From Microcyclospora pomicola (Eukaryota > Ascomycota > Dothideomycetes > Capnodiales): 64,000 bases of DNA. Location of the stretch: positions 620,001-684,000 of the forward strand of contig NHNY01000004.1 in NCBI GenBank assembly GCA_002786065.1, given 5' to 3'. Position 1 is the stretch's first letter; the number at the start of each line of letters is the position of its first letter. Both the position numbers and the translations under genes were made by a program. Positions 33,064-44,208 of this stretch are shown piece after piece. The notes beneath the pieces are model-generated. The model ran no database searches. It saw only the letters and a list, made by a program, of their open reading frames with translations, and was not told the origin of the DNA.

Positions 33064-35838
33064 GATTCTGTGCGTCATCCGTTCAGCCATACGGCCATAC
33101 GATGATTGTCGATCACAGGATCGCCAAGACCGCCATATATTTGCAGCATTCATGTACACTATGTAAAATGTACCAATCGGGCATGGTCTGTTATAGGCGG
33201 CCCACAGCCACTTCCCATGGATCACGATCGCTACCGTCTCACCACCAATGATACAAAGCATCCCTACATTATAGCACAGCGCTCCTCTGTACATGAGATA
33301 GATTGCTGGGTATGTCATGTCCGACGCCAATACACCACATTGCTGGAAATGGTACCAACACGACGGCTCCGCTTCACAGCGCTTTAAGACTTATACGCCT
33401 CACTTCAGCCTTACGCAATGATCATCGGGATGCCAATGAACACCTCGCTTCAGCCTTGCACAATATCCATCGGCTCACTGACGAACGCCTCGCTTACATG
33501 AAAGTGATGAAGGGCAATCCTTTCCCGCAAACGTCTGTATTTCTGCAGACATCATTGATGTCGTGGCTCAGAGTACAATGCACGTTGCACGGCGTATCCT
33601 GATTGCCTGCGTAAGGTCATACTGGACTTCACGGCGATGCCGCACAATCGATTGAACGGAAGGCAAGTTGTAAGCAAGATCACTCTGCCTGGGTAGAAGC
33701 AGGTCTGGCCCAGGAGAAGAGAACATTGCGCCCGTATCACAATAGAGAAATACGCATGTATTGATCCTTTGACTCCACACACCAAAGGGCTGAGACCTTC
33801 TCGGTCGGTCCGTCGCCACGTACCATGATCCTCCAGGACCTTGCGCTGGGCGTTCGCGAGGGTCTCAGACCGGCCATCAACCTTATGTTTCCGCCCATTC
33901 TTTCTTTCCGCCACCGCTCTAGCCTGAATACACCGCGAGCTTTTGCACTTGACTGCTGGTCGCTCGATCTAAATGCGTGCGACGACCTGCAGGTCACTTG
34001 ACGACGGGAAATTCCACCATTTCGGTCTTTGACCCAAAATCACTGTCGCCTCGTGTTCTCGGCCTGTTAAAATGGGTCCCTCCACATGTCGCGGCTGACC
34101 GGACGTGATTCCTCGTCTCAACCGCTGGTCGAGCATACACTATCAGCGCACCTGGCATTCCCGATGCACTGCTGACTTTCGATCATGATCTGGCTGCTTC
34201 CGGATCATGATATCCAGCTTACTCTGACAGGCATTGTGGAAGCCCTCAAAGCGCGCTCCTATGGCCATTGTGTAGTCTGCAGATGGATGGTCACAATGTC
34301 TGATGCTTGCCTGGCTGATGAAGCCGTCCGCAAGCATGATCGCCATGTGAATTTGTGCCGTTATGCTGCATCAATCCTGACTGCCGACAGAGACATGCAT
34401 AGTGCATTGGATGCCGCGGGCCAGCGTATGCCGCAACAGCAGAATCGAGACGCATGCTAAGCGACTAATACGGAAATGCAGATTCTCGTCTGCTTTGCGC
34501 CGTCGGAGGGTCTGAATTGAGGTTGGGCTCGGCTCGAAGAAGAAATATATAACAGCGGTGTTATAGGTAATTCCATCAGGACTTTCTCGCCTCGGAGCCT
34601 TGGTATGATGACGAGCATCACTCTATCGCGTACAACCTGGTCTCAGTGTCGTCGCACCGAGAAGATGTCCCGAGACATTGCAGTAGTTGTTGTTACCATG
34701 ACGAGATCGATGAGCCATACATGCAGATCTCTCAATCTGCAGCAGGCATGGACGTGACCGCGAAGATGTTCTGGAGGAGAAATTCTCTGCGCACCTGGTT
34801 GAGATGCTGTCGACTGCTCGTACGCCACGCCGATCTCCATCGCCATGTCTATGGCATGCGCGAGTCTCGAATCGTCTGGGCAGAGAGGCATGCCACACAG
34901 AGGCCTACGCGTGGCAAGAGATCTAGCCTTTGAATGATTTGATCACGTTCGATTAGGTCTCTTGTCGACTTGAGGTCGCGTGGCGTTGATCGTGTACGGC
35001 TTGCGGCCTGTGAGCCGTTCGCGATCTAGGTAAAAGTAACGTGCTCGAGAGCTCGGGGTCTTGCGTCTTACACGCCAAAATTGTCGCGCCGACGACACCT
35101 CACCTCACCTTCTGCAAATCACGCATCAATATCGTTCCGCTGCCCACTCTACCATAACACCTTCTAATGAGACCGGGGCGAACGTCCCTTTCTTCGATAC
35201 CTTGCAATCCGGTGGTAAGCCTCGCTCAGATCAAACAACATGATTTGATGGTAGTAAATGGATACTAGCTTCAATATAGTCGCAAAGTCATCCATCGTTT
35301 ACGGCGATCCACTTCTTACTTCGCCATGCTCTTGGGACCCGCCACAACACGTTCATCTGTTCCGTGGTGGTTGAACCAGACTCTGCGACCGCACAACCAC
35401 GAGCTATGGCGACACGGTATACCTTGCGGAAGCGGCTGACCTGCGCCATGCCGTGAGTCCACAAGCAAAGGCTGGAGTCGACGCCACTCGCATGTGCGGC
35501 TCTAGGACAATGCTTCCAACTAGAGTGGAGGCCTTCTTGTGGGCCTTCCAGCTCACAGAGGAGTGGTATCAGTCGGCCCGCTGGAACGGAGACAGCTCCC
35601 AGTCCCTGCTCGAGCCCGTTATGGCTATGACAGTCTCGACCCTTAGATGGATGGTGGACTCCTTGGTTTGGTAACGGCATCGGTCGTGAGACGGGGATCG
35701 AGCTTGACCGTAGGAGATGGACAGTATATGAAGGAGCAGCATCTTCTTCTCATCAACCTTTCAAGTTCGCCAATCCAAGAAGTTTCATTGTTCGTTGCAT
35801 CAGGTGTAGCCTTCACGACAGGCGAGGAACTTGTCACC
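33064..35838. other. Gene-free region, 2.8 kb
   Basis: The longest stretch here without a recognisable gene, directly upstream of the giant secreted protein. Frames of 60-130 codons exist on both strands but overlap and show no family features. A pair of imperfect ~45-nt repeats lies at 33393-33490. TATA-like A/T stretches occur near 34540. I see no transposon ends or coding remains. Confidence 0.5.
33393..33490. repeat. Imperfect ~45-nt tandem duplication
   Basis: CGCCTCACTTCAGCCTTACG is followed about 45 nt later by CACCTCGCTTCAGCCTTGCA, each then running into an ATC(A/C)ATCGG-like segment. A third, shorter CGCCTCGCTTACA copy follows. This looks like a degenerate local duplication. Confidence 0.5.
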
Positions 35839-38800
35839 ATGAAGCATCCTTTTGCTTTGAGCCTATTGGCTCTGGCAGCAGTGTCCAATGCTCTGCCACG
35901 AGTGCAAGTTGAGGTGAGGAATGCCGCAGCACTCTTGCTCGCATCGAATGTTGTAGGGCTAACACAACAATGTCGTAGGACGCGGGTGTTGAAAAACCTC
36001 GGAACTTAATTCGTCAGGTGGTTTCCAATGTAGCCTCCGTGGTTACATGTAACGTTCTTGTGTTGGGAAGCTGTTCGACTTCTACTTCGTCGTCTAGCAC
36101 CAGCGCCGCCAAGACCACGACCACTTCGTCAAGTAGCACTTCGCACTCGACAACCACCACTACTTCGACGTCAACCGCCGCCTCCACCACCTCTACGACC
36201 ACCTCACCAACTACCACGTCGTCGACTAGCACTTCATCAACTAGCACTTCGCACTCGACGACTACTACTTCTGCGACGTCTACCACCACCAGCTCGTCTA
36301 CGACCACCAGCTCGTCTACGACCACTCGCTCGTCTACGACCACCAGTCCGTCTACGACCACCAGCTCGTCTACGACCACCAGCTCGTCCACGTTTACCAG
36401 TACAGCCGCAGGTTTGGGTCTAACCAGTGTTGTGTCATCAGTCACAAGCGATTTGTTGGCCACCACTTCGACTGCCTCGACAACCACCACTTCGGCCGCC
36501 TCGACGACTACCACTTCTTCAACGTCTACTACCACTTCCGCCATCTCCACGACCTCTTCGACAAGTACCACTTCAGTCGCTTCGTCTACGACTACCAGTA
36601 GCTCATCTTCGACTATTAGCAGCTCGTCCACGACCAGCAGCCCGTCTACAACTACTACCTTATCTACGTCCACCAGTGCGGCTGCAGGTCTGGGTCTAAT
36701 CAGTGTTGTGTCATCAGTTACAAGCGATTTGTTGGCCACCACTTCGACTGCCTCGACGACTACCACTTCGGCCGTCTCGTCAACGACTACTAGCAGCTCG
36801 TCTACAACCACCAGCCCGTCTACAACTACTACCTTATCTACGTCCACCAGTACGGCTGCAGGTCTGGGTCTAACCAGTGTTGTGTCATCAGTCATAAGTG
36901 ATTTGTTGGCCACCACTTCGACTGCCTCGACGACTACCACTTCGGCCGTGTCGTCTACCACCACCAGCTCATCTACGACCACCAGTTCGTCTACATCTTC
37001 TAGTACTGCTGCAGGTCTGGATTTGACCAGTGTTGTCTCGTCCGTCGTATCATCAGTTACAAGCGATTTGTTGGCCACCACTTCGACTGCCTCGACAACT
37101 ACCACCTCGGCCGTCTCGTCCACGACCAGCTCGTCTAAAAGCGATGACTTGACTGCAGTCGTGGTCCCAACCAGTGTTGTCGCGGCAATCTCGTCCGTCT
37201 TATCATCGGCCACAGAAGAAACGTCTGTGATTTCAACCTCCGCTTCGCTCACTCTCGGCAGTGCGACTTCGACAGCAGACTTGACGACCATTGTGGTGGC
37301 ATCATCCGTAGTGTCCGTTGTTTCATCGGTTGTCGACGGCTCCGCGACATCAGACGTCGTTTCCTCCGTGGTGTCGGATGTCTCCAGCGTTGTGTCTTCG
37401 GTCGTCTCCTCCGACGTCGACACAACAGACCTGTCGACCACGGTTGTGGCGACCACGGCGCTCTCAAGCGTCATCTCGTCAATCGTTTCCGCCGATGACA
37501 CCGATGGCACCGCTATTGCCGATCCCATATTCGTGTCCAGCATTGTCTCTTCAATTCTGTCCGACGCCACGTCTGCATCGGTGACGGTTACGGCCTCTGA
37601 TATCATCTCCGATCTCAGCAGCGCAGTCAGTGCGACTTCTGATATTGTTTCCGATGTTACCAGCGTCGTGTCGTCAATACTGTCCGACGCTACTTCTACC
37701 ACGACAGCCACCACGACCTCTGATGCCGGCGTTGTACCAAGTCTGGTGTCCGCTGTTGTCTCGGATGCGACTGATGTGGCATCTGTAGCTACATCTGACG
37801 TGATCTCGATTGTGACAGATCTCCTCGGCGGCGACGCCACTTCATCTGATGTGGCAAGCATCGTCTCGTCAGTACTGTCCGACGCTACCTCTGCCTCAAA
37901 CGCCATTACGACGTCTGATGTCGTTTCCGATATCACCAGCGTCGTGTCGTCAGTACTGTCCGTCGCTACTTCTACCACGACAGCCACCACGACCTCTGAT
38001 GCCGGCGTTGTACCAAGTCTGGTATCCGCTGTCGTCTCGGATGTGACCGATGTGGCATCTGTGGCTACATCCGACGTGATCTCGATTGTGACCGATCTCC
38101 TCGGCGGTGACGCCACTACATCTGATGTGGCAAGCATCGTCTCTTCAGTATTGTCCGACGCTACCTCTGCCTCGGACGCCATTACGACTTCTGATGCCGT
38201 TTCCGACATCACCAGCGTCGTCTCGTCGGTGTTGTCCGACGTTACCGCTACTGCGACCTCTGATCTCGTTTCTGACATCACCAGCGTCGTCTCGTCAGTA
38301 CTGTCCGACGCTACCTCAGCCACGGACGCCATCACGACCTCTGATGATACGGGTGTTGTGCCTAGTCTGGTATCTGCCGTTGTCTCGGATGCGACTGACG
38401 TGGCATCTGTGGCTACGTCTGATGTGGTTTCGATCTTGACGGACCTCCTCGGTGGCGATGCCACTACATCTGTGGTCGTTACATCCGATGTGGCAAGCAT
38501 AGTCTCGTCAGTATTGTCAGACGTTACCTCAGGAGCTACTGCGACTTCTGATCTCGTCTCCGACATTACCAGCGTAGTCTCGTCAGTACTGTCAGACGTT
38601 ACCTCAGAAGCCACTGCGACCTCTGATATCGTTTCCGACATCACCAGCGTAGTCTCGTCAGTGCTATCAGACGTTACCGCGGATCCCATTGCGACCTCTG
38701 ATGTGGTGTCCGACATCACCAGCGCAGTCTCGTCAGTATTGTCAGACGCCACCGTGGATGCCACTGCGACTTCTGATGTCATCTCCGACATCACCAGCGT

Positions 38801-41800
38801 AGTCTCGTCAGTACTGTCAGACGTTACCGCGGATCCCATTGCGACCTCTGATGTGGTGTCCGACATCACCAGCGCAGTCTCATCAGTACTGTCTGACGCC
38901 ACCGCGGATGCCACTGCGACTTCTGATGTCGTTTCCGATATCACTAGCGTAGTCTCGTCGGTCTTGTCTGACGTTACTTCGGAAGTTACTGCGACCTCTG
39001 ATGATACGGGTGTTGTGCCTAGTCTGGTATCTGCTGTTGTCTCGGACGCGACTGACGTGGCGTCTGTGGCTACATCCGACGTAGTCTCAATTTTGACAGA
39101 TCTCCTCGGCGGTGACGCCACCACATCTCTGGTTGCTACAACTGATGTTGCAAGCATCGTCTCGTCGATTGTCTCCGAGGTGGACACATCTCTGGCGTCT
39201 GACTCGACGATTATCACAAGTATCGTCTCATCGATTCTTTCTGATGCCACCTCTGCTTCTGTGGCGATCACAACGTCTGACATCGTCTCAGACGTCGATA
39301 GCATTATTGGAGGAGGAGCAACCGTGACTGCCACCGTCGTTGGTACCAGCGCTCTTTCCAGTGTTGTCAGCTCGATTTTGTCCGACGCCGACACAACCAC
39401 GACCGACGGCGGCATTATAACCAGTTTGGTTTCAGCAGTCATCTCAGATGCAACGTCGGCTGCCACCATCGTGGTATCTGATGTGTCTTCGATCATCACA
39501 GACCTGCTCGGTGGCGATTCAACATTGACCGACGTGACGACTGCTATCCCGACCAGCGATGTGTCCAGCATCGTTTCATCAATCCTCTCTGACATCGGCA
39601 CAACCACGACCGACAGCGGCATTATAACCAGCTTGGTTTCAGCAGTCATCTCAGACGTAACGTCGGCTGCCACCATCGTGTCATCTGATGTATCTTCCAT
39701 CGTCACAGACCTCCTCGGTGGCGACTCGACATTGACCGACGTGACGACTGCTGTCCCGACAAGTGAAGTTGCTAGCATCATCTCTTCGCTCGTTTCAGAT
39801 GTTGATTCTTCAGCAATTGCTGACCCGACCTTCCTCGTCCCAAGTATCGTGTCGTCGATCCTTTCGGACGCCACTTCTGCGGTGACCATTACGACATCGG
39901 ACGTAATTTCAGTCATCTCCTCTGTTTTGTCAGATGTGACTACTGACGTCTCGACCTCACTGCCAACCTCTGACGTCGAGAGCATCATATCATCTGTCCT
40001 GTCAGATGTGACTACTGACGTCTCAACCTCGCTGCCAACCTCTGACGTCGAGAGCATTGTCTCATCTGTGCTCTCTGACGCTACAACCGCGCTGCCAACT
40101 TCCGTGATTGTGTCGGTCGTCACCGCTGAGACATCTGCAATTAGCGACATAACTTCCGATGCCGGCACTTTGGTAACATCTATCATCAGTGATGTGACTT
40201 CGCTCCTTTCAGACGCGACAACCGACCTTCCAACATCCTTGATCTCATCGATCGTTAGTGTCCAGACATCTATTCTTGACGGTGTGACATCGGACCTAGT
40301 ATCAGACCTACCGACTTCGCTGGTATCGTCTGTCGTCAGCGATGCGACATCGCTAGTATCGTCTGTCCTCAGCGATGCGACTTCAGTCGTTGACAGCCTT
40401 ACGTCCGATTTGACCACCACTCTCCCGACCTCTTTGATATCGTCTGTCGTCAGCGACGTAACTTCAGTTGTCGACAGCATTACGTCCGACTTGTCGTCGG
40501 TCGTCAGTGATGTGACTTCAGTCATCGACAGTATCACGTCCGAGGTGCCCACCACTCTCCCGACATCTTTGGTGTCGTCAGTCCTCAGCGACGTAACTTC
40601 AGTCGTCAGCGATGTGACTTCAGTCATCGACAGCATCACGTCCGAGGTGCCCACCACTCTCCCGACATCTTTGGTGTCGTCAGTCCTCAGCGACGTAACT
40701 TCAGTCGTCAGCGATGTGACTTCAATCATCGACAGCATCACGTCCGAGGTGCCCACCACTCTCCCGACATCCTTAGTGTCGTCAATCGTCAGCGATGTGA
40801 CCTCGGTCATTGACAGCGTAACGTCTGACTTGTCGTCGGTCGTCAGCGACGTGACTTCAGTTGTCGACAGCATTACGTCCGAGGTGCCCACCACTCTCCC
40901 GACATCCTTGGTATCGTCAGTCATCAGCGATGTGACTTCAATCATCGACAGCATCACGTCCGAGGTGCCCACCACTCTCCCGACATCCTTAGTGTCGTCA
41001 ATCGTTAGCGATGTGACTTCAGTCATTGACAGCATCACGTCCGAGGTGCCTACCAGTCTTCCAACATCTTTAGTGTCGTCTGTCCTCAGCGATGTGACTT
41101 CGGTCATTGACAGCGTCACGTCCGAGTTGGAGACCACTCTGCCTACGTCTGTGGTATCGTCTATCCTCAGCGATGTGACTTCGCTGGTCTCGTCTGTCCT
41201 CAGTGATGCAACTTCAGTCGTGGACAGTGTCACATCCGATCTGTCGTCAGTCGTCAGTGATGTGACTTCAGTCGTCGACAGCGTCACGTCTGAGTTGCCG
41301 ACTACCCTCCCCACCTCTGTGGTGTCGTCTGTCCTCAGCGATGTGACCTCGCTGGTCTCATCTATCCTCAGTGATGCGACCTCGGTCGTTGACAGCGTCA
41401 CCTCCGACTTGCCAACCACTCTTCCCATCTCGGTGGTGTCGTCTGTCCTCAGCGATGTGACCTTGGTGGTGTCGTCCGTCCTCAGCGATGCGACTTCAGT
41501 CGTTGACAGCGTCACATCCGATTTGTCATCGGTCGTCAGTGATGTGACTTCAGTCGTCGACAGCGTCACGTCTGAGTTGCCGACTACCCTCCCGACGTCT
41601 GTGGTGTCGTCTGTCCTCAGCGATGTGACCTCGCTGGTCTCGTCCATCCTTAGCGATGCGACCTCAGTTGTTGACAGCGTCACATCTGAGTTGCCAACTA
41701 CTCTCCCCACGTCGGTGGTGTCGTCTGTCCTCAGCGATGTGACCTCGCTGGTCTCGTCTGTCCTCAGTGATGCGACCTCAGTCGTCGACAGCGTCACCTC

Positions 41801-43660
41801 CGACTTGCCAACCACTCTCCCTACGTCCGTGGTGTCGTCTGTCCTCAGCGATGTGACCTCGCTGGTCTCGTCTGTCCTCAGTGATGCGACCTCAGTCGTC
41901 GACAGCGTCACCTCCGACTTGCCAACCACTCTCCCTACGTCCGTGGTGTCGTCTGTCGNNNNNNNNNNNNNNNNNNNNNNNNNNNNNNNNNNNNNNNNNN
42001 NNNNNNNNNNNNNNGACAGCGTCACCTCCGACTTGCCAACCACTCTCCCCACGTCGGTGGTGTCGTCTGTCCTCAGCGATGTGACCTCGCTGGTCTCGTC
42101 TGTCCTCAGTGATGCGACCTCAGTCGTCGACAGCGTCACCTCCGACTTGCCAACCACTCTCCCTACGTCCGTGGTGTCGTCTGTCCTCAGCGATGTGACC
42201 TCGCTGGTCTCATCTATCCTCAGTGATGCGACCTCGGTCGTTGACAGCGTCACCTCCGACTTGCCAACCACTCTCCCCACGTCGGTGGTGTCGTCTGTCC
42301 TCAGCGATGTGACCTCGCTGGTCTCGTCTGTCCTCAGTGATGCGACCTCAGTCGTCGACAGCGTCACCTCCGACTTGCCAACCACTCTCCCTACGTCCGT
42401 GGTGTCGTCTGTCGTAAGCGATGTGACTTCAGTCATCTCGTCCATCTTGGATGGACCGACGATAACGGGTCCTACGATCACGTTGCCGACTATTACGCTT
42501 CCTACTATTCAGACTACCTCGAAGACTACATCGTCAACGTCGTCTGGTGCTGTTGCTGACCCGACGTTCCTTAGCGGATCATCGACAACGTCAAAGACTT
42601 CGTCGACCTCCAAGACTTCAACCAAGACTTCGTCGACCTCCAAGACATCAACCAAGACGTCGTCAACATTGAAGACATCGTCCAAGACTTCATCCAAGAG
42701 TTTGTCAACTTCTAAGACCTCCTCTACCTCTGTGAAGCCAACCTCGAAGAGCACGAGCAAGACCTCTTCCACTTCTGTCAAGTCAACATCCAAGAGCACG
42801 AGCAAGACCTCTTCTACTTCTGTCAAGTCAACCTCCAAGAGCACGAGCAAGACCTCTTCTACTTCTGTCAAGTCAACCTCCAAGAGCACGAGCAAGACAT
42901 CTTCTACTTCGTCTGCAGCTGAGGCCGACCCTACATTCAATAGCCGTTCGACAACGACGACGTCCTCATCTAAGACCACGTCTTCAACCCCCAAGACGTC
43001 GTCGACGACCAAGAAGTCATCGACCAGCAAGATGTCGACTTCAACCAAGCCGACAATCACATCATCCTCTACAAAGAAGATGAGCACAACCACTTCCGCG
43101 AAAGCGACATCGAGCGCGGTCAACTCACCTCAACCACCATGCGCCAATGCGAAGCAATGTCGTGACACCTTAGCCGGCTTTGCTTTCAGGTTGCAAACCG
43201 AGGTTACTTGGGGTAATTCTGCATTTGCCAACATGCTTTTGGATGACCCACCTTACTGTAAGTCCACATATCTATTTCCTAACCTGCGACGAATATGCTG
43301 ACAAATTCAATAGCGACCGCTGGCTGGTCACCGACCGTCTCGTCCGGCACCAGCGGACATGCAACACTCTATTGGAACGGGGCTGTGAGCATGATCGTTG
43401 CATGGCACGGTAAATGCGAGTTCTCGGGCTTGTCCATGCTCCACGAGACCGGCAAGACTACCTTCTCCAGCTCTGTCGGCACCTCGTCGATGGAGATGCA
43501 AGATGGAGGATATGTCACGTACACGGGCAAGAACTTCAAGTCTTGGCTTGTCTGCAAGTCCAATGGAAAGAACTATCTGGAGTTCACCAACACGGACTCG
43601 ACCAAGGGCCTGGACAGCAAGAATTGCGCCAAGGTCAACTTGCGCATCGTCCCTGCTTGA
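35839..43660 (+). CDS. Giant secreted Ser/Thr/Val/Asp-repeat protein with C-terminal Cys domain (about 2,566 aa)
   Basis: Exons 35839-35913, 35979-43257 and 43314-43660, introns 65 and 56 nt, both with CTAAC-type branch sites. Exon 1 encodes a signal peptide (MKHPFALSLLALAAVSNA) cut before LPR. After VVTCNVLVLGSC come: (A) a Ser/Thr block with 18-nt SSSTTT repeats and four AAGLGLTSVVSSV...DLLATTST modules, about 36300-37130; (B) degenerate DVVSDITSVVSSVLSDVT repeats to about 39900; (C) near-identical 38-residue repeats to about 42420; (D) a Lys/Ser/Thr block with five 15-residue TSKTSSTSVKSTSKS units; (E) a 150-residue C-terminal domain with five Cys, from PPCANAKQC to NCAKVNLRIVPA. No GPI-anchor tail. 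Heavy O-mannosylation and a cell-wall or surface role are inference. A 56-N gap (41959-42014) sits in block C, so the true length is unknown. Family not recognised. Confidence 0.85.
36295..36395. repeat. 18-nt tandem repeat encoding SSSTTT
   Basis: About five and a half copies of AGCTCGTCTACGACCACC with few changes, in frame with the giant secreted protein. Confidence 0.85.
39900..42430. repeat. Coding tandem repeat array, 114-nt main unit
   Basis: Successive copies of the DLPTTLPTS anchor are exactly 114 nt apart (for example 41820 to 41934), encoding 38 residues. Identity rises from left to right and copies after about 41700 are almost the same. The 38-mer splits into two 11-residue units (VVSSVLSDVTS, LVSSVLSDATS) and a 16-residue unit with the two Pro residues. 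Confidence 0.9.
41959..42014. other. Assembly gap (56 N) inside the tandem repeat
   Basis: Undetermined bases. The preceding G plus 56 N equals the 57 nt expected between the flanking landmarks in one consensus repeat, so the reading frame is preserved across it. The repeat number here may be under-counted. Confidence 0.95.
42716..42900. repeat. 45-nt tandem repeat encoding TSKTSSTSVKSTSKS
   Basis: About four copies plus a partial one, nearly identical in DNA, inside the Lys/Ser/Thr block of the giant protein. Confidence 0.85.
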
Positions 43661-44208
43661 AGCGCTTGAAGCGCTACCTAGTTCATTGCATCATGACCTT
43701 GAGCGGCGCGCTCAACTGCTTGCATCATCTGCTTCATCTGCGTTCATTATCATCATTATCATCATCATCATCATCATGAGCAGGGCGAAATTGCACTCGG
43801 CATTCCTTCATTAACACAATTCACCTGTATCACTACATATGCTAGATCAAATCATACTTCAAACACTATTCGATGTTCACACTCATCAAATGTTTTCCTC
43901 CCATAGATTGTTCGTCTCTGCGCTCTCTGCCCTTATCATTGCTTCTCCTACCTCATGTCGCCTTTCTCGCACTCCCGACTACCTCTGATGGACGACCGAA
44001 TCAAAAATATGAAGAATGAGATGCAGCTGTTGCAACGGCATTCGCTATCCATGAGAATATCTAGACATCCTGTGGCGGAATCGCAAGCATAGAGCGACCC
44101 TATACCTTCCCCATCCATCCACATCTGCGCCTCTCCTCCCTCTTCCTTCTCTACACTTGTCTCTTCTGACAATTCGCGAGTCCCGCTCGGGAAGCTCAAC
44201 CCAAGCTC
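43661..44208. other. Convergent 3' region
   Basis: 548 bp between stops of the giant gene and the next minus-strand gene; contains an ATC microsatellite. No gene seen. Confidence 0.5.
43745..43778. repeat. ATC/ATT microsatellite
   Basis: TCATTATCATCATTATC followed by six ATC triplets, in the 3' flank of the giant gene. Confidence 0.85.

Noticed and set aside
36014-42481. A 2,155-codon open frame on the minus strand opposite the giant secreted gene
   Set aside because: It has no ATG-based start evidence, and its openness follows from the absence of Tyr, His and Gln in the sense repeat; the sense strand has a signal peptide, two good introns and a globular end.
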